Part shown: positions 9,020 to 17,378 of the stretch, piece by piece
Layout of the letters: each line of letters begins with the position of its first letter
Numbering within the stretch: position 1 is the first letter of the stretch
Source: CAZGKW01 sp964526295
GTDB lineage: Bacteria; Planctomycetota; Phycisphaerae; FEN-1346
NCBI GenBank assembly: GCA_964526295.1
Contig: CAZGKW010000013.1
Span: 31,468 to 95,467 of the forward strand
DNA length: 64,000 nucleotides
Reading direction: 5' to 3'
Notes under the pieces: generated by a model
The model's database searches: none
Told to the model about the DNA's origin: nothing
What the model saw: the letters and a program-made list of their open reading frames with translations, nothing else
Position numbers and translations under genes: made by a program

Positions 9020-12000
9020 CCCCCTTCGATTCGGTCGCCACTTTCCGCCGCAGACAGGACGAGCTCAAGGCCGCCCTCGACCCCGACCGCAAGGTTGTGA
9101 CGCTTTGCGGCGGGACCGGCTGCGGCGCCCTCGGATCGGCCGACGTCTACGAAGCCTTTCGCCGGGAGCTGGACGAGCGGGGCCTGACCGAGACGATCGG
9201 CCTCAAGCGGACCGGCTGCCACGGCTTCTGCGAACAGGGGCCGGTCCTCGTCATCCTGCCGGAGAAGGTCTTCTACCCCAACGTCCAGCCCGAGGACGTC
9301 CCCGAGATCGTCGAGAAGACCCTCCTGCAGGGGAAGCTGGTCAAACGCCTGCTCTACGTCGACCCGGCCACCGGCCGCAAGGTCTCCCGGGAGCACGACG
9401 TCCCGTTCTACGCCAAGCAGCAGCGGTCCGTGTTCCGGTTCAACGGCGTGCTCGACCCGGTCGACCTCGAGGACTACATCGCCCGCGACGGATACGCGGC
9501 GGTGGCCAAGGCGCTGGCCGAGATGACGCCGGAGCAGGTCGTCGAAGAGGTCCTGGCGTCGGGCCTCCGCGGCCGCGGCGGGGCGGGCTTTCCTACCGGC
9601 CGCAAGTGGCAGTTCGCTCGGGCCGCCCGAGGGGGGCCCAAGTACCTCATCTGCAACGCCGACGAGGGCGACCCCGGGGCCTTCATGGACCGGAGCCTCC
9701 TCGAAGGGGCGCCCCACGCCGTCCTGGAGGGCATGGTCCTCGCGGCCTACGCCATCGGGGCGTCCCACGGCATCATCTACGTCCGGGCTGAGTATCCCCT
9801 GGCGGTCCAGCACACCCAGACCGCCCTGCGGCAGGCCCGCGAGGCCGGATTGCTCGGCCCTGATCTCCTCGGCACCGGCTTCGCCTTCGACGTCGAGATC
9901 CACCAGGGGGCCGGGGCGTTCGTCTGCGGCGAGGAGACCGCCCTGATCGCCTCCCTCGAAAGCGAGCGGGGCATGCCCCGGCCACGGCCGCCCTTCCCCG
10001 CCACGAGCGGCTACCGCGAATGCCCCACCATCATCAACAACGTCGAGACCCTCTCCAACGTGCCCCTGATCGTCCTGAACGGCGGCGAGTCGTATGCGAC
10101 CGTCGGCACGGACAAGTCGAAGGGCACGAAGATCTTCGCCCTGGCCGGCAAGGTCACCAGCACCGGCCTCGTCGAAGTGCCGATGGGGACGACGCTTCGC
10201 GAGATCATCTTCGACATCGGCGGCGGGGTGCCGCGTGGGCGCAAGTTCAAGGCCGCCCAGATGGGCGGACCCTCCGGCGGGTGCGTCCCGGCCCAGTACC
10301 TGGACATGCCCATCGACTACGACTCCGTCCAGGAGGTCGGGGCCATCATGGGCTCGGGCGGCCTCATCGTCATGGACGAGGCCACCTGCATGGTCGACAT
10401 CGCACGCTTCTTCACCGACTTCTGTGCCAAGGAATCGTGCGGCAAGTGCGCCCCGTGCCGCATCGGCACCAAGCGGATGCTCGAGGTGCTGGAGAAGATC
10501 TGCCGCGGCGAGGGCGAGATGGAGGACCTCGACCGCCTCGAAGACCTCGGCCGGACGATCCGCGACGCCTCCCTCTGCGGCCTGGGGCAGACCGCCGCCA
10601 ACCCGGTCCTCTCGACGCTGCGGCACTTCCGCGACGAATACGTGGCCCATATCAAGGAGAATCGCTGCCCGTCGCACGCGTGCGAGGCGCTCTCGCCCAT
10701 CACGTGCCGGAGCGCGTGCCCGGCCCACGTGAACATCCCGGAGTACGTCGCGCTGATCGCCGAGGGCCGCTTCGCCGACGCCCTCGACGTCATCCGGCGG
10801 CGGAACCCCTTGGCCTCGGTCTGCGGCCGGGCCTGTCACCACCCGTGCGAGCTGTTCTGCCGCCGCGGCGACGTCGACGAGCCGGTGGCCATCCGCCACC
10901 TGAAGCGGTTCGCCAGCGACCGGGTGAAGCAGGTCGGCGAGCCGCCCCAGTGGCAGGGCCCGAGGCGTGGCCGCGTGGCCGTCGTCGGCTCCGGCCCGGC
11001 CGGCCTGACGGCGGCCTACTTCCTCGCCCTCATGGGTCGCGAGGTCAAGGTCTTCGAGTCCCTCGACACGGTCGGCGGGATGTTGGCTGTGGGTGTGCCG
11101 CAGTACCGCCTGCCTCGCGAGGCGCTGGAGCGCGACGTCGAGTATATCCGCCGGGCCGGCGTCGAGATCGTCACGGGCCACCGCGTGGAATCGATCAAGG
11201 GCCTCCGCGAGGAGGGCTTCGACGCCATCTTTGTGGCCGCCGGGGCCCACGAGAGCTACGCGCTGGACATTCCGGGCGAGGAGCTCGAGGGCGTTCACGA
11301 TGCCATCGCGTTCCTCCGGCGGGCCGCACTCGGCGAACTGGACGCGATGTCCGGCCGCGTCGTCGTCATCGGCGGGGGAAATGCGGCCATCGACGCCGCC
11401 CGGACCGCCCTCAGGCTCGGCGCCGAGTCCGTGACGATTCTCTACCGACGCACCCGCGACGAGATGCCCGCCATCCGCGACGAGATCGACGACGCCGTCA
11501 TGGAAGGCGTCGACATCCACTTGCTGGTCTCGCCGCTGGCGATCGAGGGGGACGGCCGCGTCCGGGCGATCCGCTGTGCCGAGATGGAGCTGGGCGAGGC
11601 CGACGCCAGCGGCCGACGCCGACCCATCCCGAAGCCCGGCTGCGAGCGGGTCTTCGAGACCGACCACGTGATCGTGGCCGTCGGCCAGGCGCCGGAGCTC
11701 GACTTCGCCGCCATCGACGGCGGCCTGGTCGTCAAGCGTGGCAAGGCCGTGGCCGACCCCGTGACGCAGGAGTCGGCCGAGGGCGTCTTCGTGGGCGGCG
11801 ACGCCGTCACCGGCCCGGCGACGATCATCGAAGCCATTGCCGCCGGCCAGCGGGCGGCCATGGCGATCGACCGGCTCCTCGGGGGCAAGGGCGAGCTGCC
11901 GCCGGACCACGGCTGGGCCGCGCCGGGCAAACCCGAGCCGGATGAATCCGAGGAGGCGTCCCGGCGTCGACCCATCCGCCAGCGCTCGGCGCGCAAGCGC

Positions 12001-12093
12001 CGGGGCAACTTCGAGGAAGTCGTCAAGGGCTACTCGCTCCAGGCCGCCTGCTCCGAAGCGCGCCGGTGCCTGCGGTGTGACCTGGAGCAATGA
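9016..12093 (+). CDS. NuoF-GltD fusion flavoprotein (NAD(P)H-oxidising subunit of the formate dehydrogenase complex)
   Basis: This 1025-residue fusion starts with a thioredoxin-like [2Fe-2S] domain (Cys31, Cys36, Cys68, Cys72). A NuoF/HydB core follows at ~130-540: RGRGGAGFPTG, NADEGDPGAF for FMN and NAD, and a [4Fe-4S] set at C475, C478, C481 and C521. From ~560 it becomes a GltD/NfnB-like module with Cys motifs (CPAH, CGRACHHPCELFC), an FAD motif GSGPAG at ~658-663 and a second Rossmann motif GGGNAAIDAARTALRLG. HydB proteins usually carry a ferredoxin domain at this end. Two flavin/nucleotide sites in one chain raise the possibility of flavin-based electron bifurcation with NADH and NADPH. 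The start overlaps the NuoE-like stop. Confidence 0.88.
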   Translation: MTPFDSVATFRRRQDELKAALDPDRKVVTLCGGTGCGALGSADVYEAFRRELDERGLTETIGLKRTGCHGFCEQGPVLVILPEKVFYPNVQPEDVPEIVEKTLLQGKLVKRLLYVDPATGRKVSREHDVPFYAKQQRSVFRFNGVLDPVDLEDYIARDGYAAVAKALAEMTPEQVVEEVLASGLRGRGGAGFPTGRKWQFARAARGGPKYLICNADEGDPGAFMDRSLLEGAPHAVLEGMVLAAYAIGASHGIIYVRAEYPLAVQHTQTALRQAREAGLLGPDLLGTGFAFDVEIHQGAGAFVCGEETALIASLESERGMPRPRPPFPATSGYRECPTIINNVETLSNVPLIVLNGGESYATVGTDKSKGTKIFALAGKVTSTGLVEVPMGTTLREIIFDIGGGVPRGRKFKAAQMGGPSGGCVPAQYLDMPIDYDSVQEVGAIMGSGGLIVMDEATCMVDIARFFTDFCAKESCGKCAPCRIGTKRMLEVLEKICRGEGEMEDLDRLEDLGRTIRDASLCGLGQTAANPVLSTLRHFRDEYVAHIKENRCPSHACEALSPITCRSACPAHVNIPEYVALIAEGRFADALDVIRRRNPLASVCGRACHHPCELFCRRGDVDEPVAIRHLKRFASDRVKQVGEPPQWQGPRRGRVAVVGSGPAGLTAAYFLALMGREVKVFESLDTVGGMLAVGVPQYRLPREALERDVEYIRRAGVEIVTGHRVESIKGLREEGFDAIFVAAGAHESYALDIPGEELEGVHDAIAFLRRAALGELDAMSGRVVVIGGGNAAIDAARTALRLGAESVTILYRRTRDEMPAIRDEIDDAVMEGVDIHLLVSPLAIEGDGRVRAIRCAEMELGEADASGRRRPIPKPGCERVFETDHVIVAVGQAPELDFAAIDGGLVVKRGKAVADPVTQESAEGVFVGGDAVTGPATIIEAIAAGQRAAMAIDRLLGGKGELPPDHGWAAPGKPEPDESEEASRRRPIRQRSARKRRGNFEEVVKGYSLQAACSEARRCLRCDLEQ

Positions 12094-12140
12094 GCTTGTC
12101 TACCGGCCGCCCCCACGCGGCCCGAGCAGAGGACCACCGG

Positions 12141-14942
12141 ATGGCCGACGACATCAAGCTGACCATCGACGGCCGCGAGGTCACCGCCCCGGCGGGCACG
12201 ACCGTCTTCCTGGCGGCCCGCCAGGCGGGCATCGACATCCCCCACCTGTGCTACGACCCGCGCCTGGGCCTGGAGCCGACCAGCTCGTGCCGCCTCTGCA
12301 TCGTCGAGGCCGAAGGGGCCCGGGCCCCCGTCCCGTCGTGCTCCTACCCGGCGGCCGACGGCATGGTGGTGCGAACCGACACGCCCGAGCTGAGGAAGAC
12401 GCGGCGGACGGTCGTCGAGCTGCTCCTCTCGGACCACCCCCAGGACTGCCTGACGTGCGAGCTGAACGGCCGGTGCGACCTCCAGAAGTACGCCTACGAG
12501 CTGGGCGTCCGCGAGTCGCGATTCCAGGGCGAGCCGGTCTATCCGAAGCCGGTCCGGGACGGGCCGGCCATCGTCTACGACGCCTCCAAGTGCATCCTGT
12601 GTGCGAGATGCGTTCAGATCTGCCAGGAGGTCCAGGTCAGCGGGGCGATCGACCTCCTGGGCCGAGGCTTCGACACGACGGTCTCCCTGCCGCCCGACCT
12701 GCCGCGGGAGGAGTCGGTCTGCGCCGAGTGCGGCAACTGCATCGACGTCTGCCCGACGGGGGCGCTCTACTACGCCGGCCGCGAGGGCCAGGGACGCTCG
12801 TGGGAGTTCGACCAGGTCCCCACGATCTGCCCCTACTGCGGGTGCGGATGCACGCTCGTCCTGAACGTTCACGACAACCGCGTCGTCTCGGTGACGGGCG
12901 AGCCGGGCCTGGGCGTCTCGAAGGGCCTGCTGTGCGTCAAGGGCCGGTTCGGGGCCGACTTCATCGGCCACGAGGAACGGCTCACGCAGCCGCTCATCCG
13001 GAAGGACGGCGAGCTGGTGCCCGCGACGTGGGACGAAGCGCTCGACCTGGTGGCCCGGAGGTTCAAGGAGGTCCGCGACCGCCACGGCCCGGATGCCCTG
13101 GCCGGCCTGTCCTCGGCCAAGACCACCAACGAAGAGAATTACCTGATGCAGAAGTTCATGCGGGCGGTCGTCGGCACGAACAACGTCGACCACTGCGCCC
13201 GCCTGTGCCACGCCTCGACCGTCGCCGGCCTGGCGCGGGCGTTCGGCTCGGGCGCCATGACCAACTCCATCCGAGACGTCGAGGTCACCGACGCCGTTTT
13301 CGTCATCGGCTCGAACACCACCGAATGCCACCCCATTATCGGGGCCGCCATCAAGCGGGCGGTCCTCCAACGCGGCGTGCCGCTTATCGTCGCCGACCCC
13401 CGGGCCATCGAGCTTACGGAGTTCGCCGCGGTCCACATGCAGCAGAAGGGCGGCACGGACGTGGCCCTCATCAACGGGATGATGCACGTCATCCTGGCCG
13501 AGGGCCTGGAGGACGCCGAGTTCATCGCCGAGCGGACCGAGGGCTTCGAGGAACTGCGCAAGGCCGTCGAGCCGTACACGCCCGAGCTGGCGGCGAAGAT
13601 CACGGGTGTGTCGGCCGAGAAGATCCGCCAGGCCGCCCGCCTGTATGCCCGCGTCGGCGCCGCCTCGATCGTCTACTCCATGGGCATCACCCAGCACACG
13701 ACCGGCACGGACAACGTCCTGTCGCTGGCGAACCTGGCCATGCTGACCGGCAACGTGGGCAAGGCCGGGGCGGGCGTCAATCCGCTCCGGGGCCAGAACA
13801 ACGTCCAGGGCGCCTGCGACCTCGGGGCCCTGCCGAACGTCTACCCCGGCTACCAGAAGGTCGACGACGAGGCCGCCCGGAAGAAGTTCGAGAAGGCATG
13901 GGACGCCGCGCTCAGCCCCACGCCGGGCCTCACCGTAGTTGAGATCATGGGCGCCGCCGCCGCGGGCAAGGTCAAGGCCCTCTACGTCATGGGCGAGAAC
14001 CCCATGCTCTCGGACCCCGACGTCAACCACGTCGAGGAGGCCCTGAAGGACCTCGACTTCCTCGTCGTTCAGGACATCTTCCTCTCGGAGACCGCCGAGC
14101 TGGCCGACGTCGTCCTGCCGGCGGCCCTGTTCGCCGAGAAGGAAGGCACGTTCACCAACACCGACCGCCACGTCCAGCGGTTCCGCAAGGCCGTCGACGC
14201 GCCCGGCGAGGCCCGGCCCGACTGGGAGATCCTCTCGGACCTCGCCCGCCGCATGGGCCACGAGATGAGCTACTCGGGCCCCTCGGCCATCCAGGACGAG
14301 ATCGCCTCGCTGACGCCCATCTACGGCGGCATCACCTACGACCGTCTCGAGACGGGCGGCATTCAGTGGCCCTGCCCCGACCGCGACCACCCCGGCACGC
14401 CGTTCCTCCACCAGGGCAAGTTCACCCGCGGGCTGGGCAAGTTCCACCCGGTCGAGTTCGTCCCGCCGAAGGAGCTGCCCGACGATGAGTACCCGTTCGT
14501 GCTCTCGACGGGCCGCATCCTCCAACACTTCCACACCGGGACAATGTCGAGGCGCTCGGAGGTGCTCGACCGGCTCGTCTCGGTCGGGGCGATCGAGGTC
14601 CATCCCGACGACGCCGAGCGGCTCAGCATCGAAGACTCCCAGCCCGTCCGCGTGGCCTCGAGGCGAGGCGAGATCGAGATTTCCGCCCGCGTGACGCCGC
14701 GCGTCGCCCCGGGCACGTGCTTCCTGGCGTTTCACTACCGCGAGGCCCCGGCCAACCGCCTGACCATCGCAGCCCTCGACCCCGTGGCGAAAATCCCCGA
14801 GCTGAAGGTCTGTGCGGTCAAGATCGAGCCGGCCCCGACCCGCGACCGGGAGGTCGCAGGGGCCCCCGGCCACCGGGAGTCCTCCGCCCCCGAACGGGCG
14901 AGCGGTGCGGCCGCGGACCATCAATCGCCGGCCGACTCGTGA
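12141..14942 (+). CDS. fdhA: Formate dehydrogenase catalytic subunit, cysteine type, with NuoG-like N-terminus
   Basis: This 933-residue molybdo/tungsto-enzyme interconverts formate and CO2, the first step of the methyl branch. A NuoG-like N-terminus has a [2Fe-2S] set (C37, C50, C53, C67), a His-ligated cluster (H99, C103, C106, C112) and two [4Fe-4S] clusters (C151-C161 and C194-C204). The pterin domain begins with the C230/C233/C237/C265 cluster. The active site reads DHCARLCHAST with Cys356 and His357; there is no in-frame TGA, so it is a Cys rather than selenocysteine enzyme. The start at 12141 (GAGGA seven bases upstream) puts the family start MADDIKLTIDG first; an upstream ATG at 12090 overlapping the previous stop would add 17 residues. 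Confidence 0.93.
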   Translation: MADDIKLTIDGREVTAPAGTTVFLAARQAGIDIPHLCYDPRLGLEPTSSCRLCIVEAEGARAPVPSCSYPAADGMVVRTDTPELRKTRRTVVELLLSDHPQDCLTCELNGRCDLQKYAYELGVRESRFQGEPVYPKPVRDGPAIVYDASKCILCARCVQICQEVQVSGAIDLLGRGFDTTVSLPPDLPREESVCAECGNCIDVCPTGALYYAGREGQGRSWEFDQVPTICPYCGCGCTLVLNVHDNRVVSVTGEPGLGVSKGLLCVKGRFGADFIGHEERLTQPLIRKDGELVPATWDEALDLVARRFKEVRDRHGPDALAGLSSAKTTNEENYLMQKFMRAVVGTNNVDHCARLCHASTVAGLARAFGSGAMTNSIRDVEVTDAVFVIGSNTTECHPIIGAAIKRAVLQRGVPLIVADPRAIELTEFAAVHMQQKGGTDVALINGMMHVILAEGLEDAEFIAERTEGFEELRKAVEPYTPELAAKITGVSAEKIRQAARLYARVGAASIVYSMGITQHTTGTDNVLSLANLAMLTGNVGKAGAGVNPLRGQNNVQGACDLGALPNVYPGYQKVDDEAARKKFEKAWDAALSPTPGLTVVEIMGAAAAGKVKALYVMGENPMLSDPDVNHVEEALKDLDFLVVQDIFLSETAELADVVLPAALFAEKEGTFTNTDRHVQRFRKAVDAPGEARPDWEILSDLARRMGHEMSYSGPSAIQDEIASLTPIYGGITYDRLETGGIQWPCPDRDHPGTPFLHQGKFTRGLGKFHPVEFVPPKELPDDEYPFVLSTGRILQHFHTGTMSRRSEVLDRLVSVGAIEVHPDDAERLSIEDSQPVRVASRRGEIEISARVTPRVAPGTCFLAFHYREAPANRLTIAALDPVAKIPELKVCAVKIEPAPTRDREVAGAPGHRESSAPERASGAAADHQSPADS

Positions 14943-15766
14943 GCGACACGGAACATCCCGGCGCCGTCCGCCCCGTCCCTGTGTGGCGCGTCGGCCCGCC
15001 GGGCGCCGATGCCTCCGACTGCTCCGCCGGCGCGACCGACGACGTCATCGTCGAGCGGGTCGTGGCCCTCTCCCTGAACGGCCGGACGATCGTCCGGATG
15101 AGCTGCCTGCCGGAAGCGCTCGAGGACCTCGCCGTCGGGTTCCTCGCCTCGGAGGGGCTCATCGACGGCATCGACGCGATCCACGAGCTGAACGTCGCCG
15201 ACGGCGCGACCCGCGTCGAGGTGCGGGCCGGCGTCGATCCGGACCGGCTGGTGCGATTCCTGGAGCGTCTGGCGGCAAGCTCCGGCTGCGGCGGAGGGGC
15301 GTCGAGCGAGCCGGCCGCCCTGCCCCGCGTCGCCGGCGACGCGCGGTTCCGCCCCGAAGACGTATCCGCCCGGATGAGCGACCTGGTCCGGGCGTCGGCG
15401 CTCTTTCGCACGACCGGCGGCGTCCACGCGGCCGCGATCGCCGACGCCGAGGAACTGGCCGCCGTTGCCGAGGACATCGGCCGACACAACGCCGCCGACA
15501 AGACCATCGGCCGCTGCCTGCGGGAGGGCATCGACTTGGGCGGGACGATGCTGCTCTCGACCGGCCGCCTGAGCGCCGACATCCTGGCCAAGGCCGCCCG
15601 GGCCGGCGTGCCCGTCGTCGTCAGCCGGGGCGCCGTCATGTCGCGAGCCGTCGAGCTGGCCGAGGCGGCCGGCGTCGCGGCGGTCGGCTTCGCCCGCGCC
15701 GGGCGGATGAACGTCTACTCGGCCGCGTGGCGGCTGGGCCTCGCCGACGCGCCGAGCGGAGGCTGA
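14939..15766 (+). CDS. fdhD: Formate dehydrogenase accessory sulfurtransferase FdhD
   Basis: FdhD passes sulfur to the Mo/W-bis-pterin cofactor before it enters formate dehydrogenase. The 275-residue protein has typical FdhD segments (VALSLNGRTIVRMSC, VGFLASEGLI, EDIGRHNAADKTIG). The Cys loop is SSGCGGG: Cys117 is present but the second Cys of the E. coli C-x2-C pair is Gly120. The GTG at 14939 overlaps the fdhA stop (GTGA), showing translational coupling with its client. The following moeA lies five bases downstream. Confidence 0.93.
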   Translation: MSDTEHPGAVRPVPVWRVGPPGADASDCSAGATDDVIVERVVALSLNGRTIVRMSCLPEALEDLAVGFLASEGLIDGIDAIHELNVADGATRVEVRAGVDPDRLVRFLERLAASSGCGGGASSEPAALPRVAGDARFRPEDVSARMSDLVRASALFRTTGGVHAAAIADAEELAAVAEDIGRHNAADKTIGRCLREGIDLGGTMLLSTGRLSADILAKAARAGVPVVVSRGAVMSRAVELAEAAGVAAVGFARAGRMNVYSAAWRLGLADAPSGG

Positions 15767-15771
15767 CCCCG

Positions 15772-16968
15772 ATGATCACGCCCGAGGAAGCCCTCCGGAC
15801 CATCCTGGAGCACACCCCGCGGCTCGAGGCGGTCGAGGTGCCGCTCCTGGACGCCGTGGGAGCATGCCTCGCCGAGCCGGTCGCGAGCGACCTGGACCTG
15901 CCGCCGTTCGACAAGAGCGCGATGGACGGCTTCGCGGCCCGCGCTGACGACCTGGCGGAGACCCCCGTCGAGCTCGAGATCGTCGAGGAGGTCCCCGCCG
16001 GCGTCGCCCCGAGGCGGGCGGTCGCACAAGGCACCTGTGCGAAGATCATGACCGGCGCGCCCGTGCCGGAGGGCGCCGACGTCGTCGTCCGCGTCGAGGA
16101 CACCGAGCCCGCCGGGGTCGACCGCGTCCGCATCCTCCGGGCCGACCCCAAGCGCCGGAACATCTGCTCCCGCGGCGAGGACGTCCGCCGGGGCGAGGCG
16201 GTCCTGGAGACCGGGACGGTCGTCGAGCCGGCCGAGGTCGGCGTGCTCGCGAGTGTCGGCCGGGACCGCGTCTGCATCGTCCGGCGGCCGCGCGTCGCCG
16301 TCCTGGCGACCGGCGACGAGCTGGTCGGCATCACGGAGGTGCCCGGGCCGGGCGAGATTCGCGACTCGAACTCCTGGGGCCTGCTGGCCTGCTGCCGCCG
16401 GGCGGGCGTCCCGGCCGAGTGCCTGGGCGTCGCCCGCGACGACGAGGCGGACCTGGCCGAGAAGATCGGCCGGGGCCTCCAGCGCGACGTGCTCCTCGTC
16501 TCGGGCGGCGTCAGCATGGGCGAATGGGACCTCGTGCCGAAGGTCTTCGACTCGCTCGGCGTGACGACGCGGTTCCATGCGATCCGCCAGAAGCCCGGCA
16601 AGCCGACGGTGTTTTCGACCCGCCGGGAGCGGCTCGTCTTCGGCCTGCCGGGGAACCCCGTCTCGACGCTCGTGGGCTTTCGCCTTTACGTCTGGCCGGC
16701 GCTTCGGAAGATGATGGGGCACCCGGAGCCGGCCCCGCCGCCGCTCGTGGCAGCGCTGGCGGCCGAGTCGTCGATCCGTGGCGACCGGACGGCCTTCGCC
16801 CCGGCGGCGCTTCGGTGGGAAGCAGGCGGCTACGTCGCCGAGGTGGTCCCGACGCACGGGTCGGCCGACCTGGTGGCCTTCAGCCGGGCCGACGCCCTGG
16901 CCGTCCTCGAGCCCGGCCGCCACGGGCCCGGCGCCCGCGTGACGGTCCATCCCCTCGACCTGTCCTGA
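15772..16968 (+). CDS. moeA: Molybdopterin molybdenumtransferase
   Basis: MoeA inserts molybdate (or tungstate) into adenylated molybdopterin. The 398-residue protein is normal in length. It shows the family landmarks PPFDKSAMDGFA (~44-55), the substrate-binding TGAPVPEGADVVV, VLATGDEL, the SGGVSMGEWD loop and GLPGNPVS. It follows fdhD by five bases, so this copy is probably dedicated to the formate dehydrogenase. The remaining cofactor genes (mobBA, MOSC-mogA, moaC, moaA) lie on the opposite strand just beyond nrfHA. Confidence 0.94.
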   Translation: MITPEEALRTILEHTPRLEAVEVPLLDAVGACLAEPVASDLDLPPFDKSAMDGFAARADDLAETPVELEIVEEVPAGVAPRRAVAQGTCAKIMTGAPVPEGADVVVRVEDTEPAGVDRVRILRADPKRRNICSRGEDVRRGEAVLETGTVVEPAEVGVLASVGRDRVCIVRRPRVAVLATGDELVGITEVPGPGEIRDSNSWGLLACCRRAGVPAECLGVARDDEADLAEKIGRGLQRDVLLVSGGVSMGEWDLVPKVFDSLGVTTRFHAIRQKPGKPTVFSTRRERLVFGLPGNPVSTLVGFRLYVWPALRKMMGHPEPAPPPLVAALAAESSIRGDRTAFAPAALRWEAGGYVAEVVPTHGSADLVAFSRADALAVLEPGRHGPGARVTVHPLDLS

Positions 16969-17378
16969 CATCGCACCCCGGCCGTGAGCGGTCGCTTCCG
17001 CGACGCAGAGCGCGGCTCGTGGGATTTGACTATCGCCCAACATGGGGCATATTTCGCCGTCGCAGCGTCGCTGGCGGGGGCTCGTGAAGCCGGACTTCGC
17101 AAGGGCGTGCTGCGCCCGCACGACGGCCCGAGGACCTTCCCCCGGTGCGACACTCCGCGTCCGTTTACGCGCCGGTGGCGGCGAGAAGGCGAACGTCAGG
17201 CTGACAGTCCATTGCGGCTCCGGCCCCGACGACGTGTACGACTTCCTGGTGGACGATTGGTTCGACGACGCGCCCGACGACGGGGCGGGCAGGACGCTCT
17301 CGGCGATGCCGCCGGGGGTGACGCTGTATCAGCTCGCCGACGGCCAGGACCAACGTACGGCGCCCCGCGGGCCCGCGT
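16969..17378. other. Convergent intergenic region; possible small-gene remnant and promoter-like site
   Basis: This 410-base gap lies between the ends of moeA (+) and nrfA (-). On the + strand a promoter-like pair TTGACT (17026-17031) and TATTTC (17050-17055) with an 18-base spacer precedes an open frame (17042 or GTG 17084 to 17431). The central part of that frame (VRLTVHCGSGPDDVYDFLVD, then DDAPDD and MPPGVTLYQLADGQ) has coding-like codon use. Its tail runs antisense into nrfA and looks non-coding, so it may be a gene remnant or a false positive. A perfect palindrome CGCGGGCCCGCG (17366-17377) abuts the nrfA stop but lacks a T-run. Confidence 0.3.

Noticed and set aside
8932..12090. Long - strand open frame antisense to the NuoF-GltD fusion
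   Set aside because: Low-complexity antisense shadow; the + strand frame has all flavin and cluster motifs.
12141..14942. Selenocysteine formate dehydrogenase
   Set aside because: The active-site codon is an ordinary Cys in DHCARLCH and no in-frame TGA occurs.
8474..14942. Electron-bifurcating [FeFe] hydrogenase (HydABC)
   Set aside because: The third gene is a molybdopterin formate dehydrogenase; no H-cluster motifs are present.
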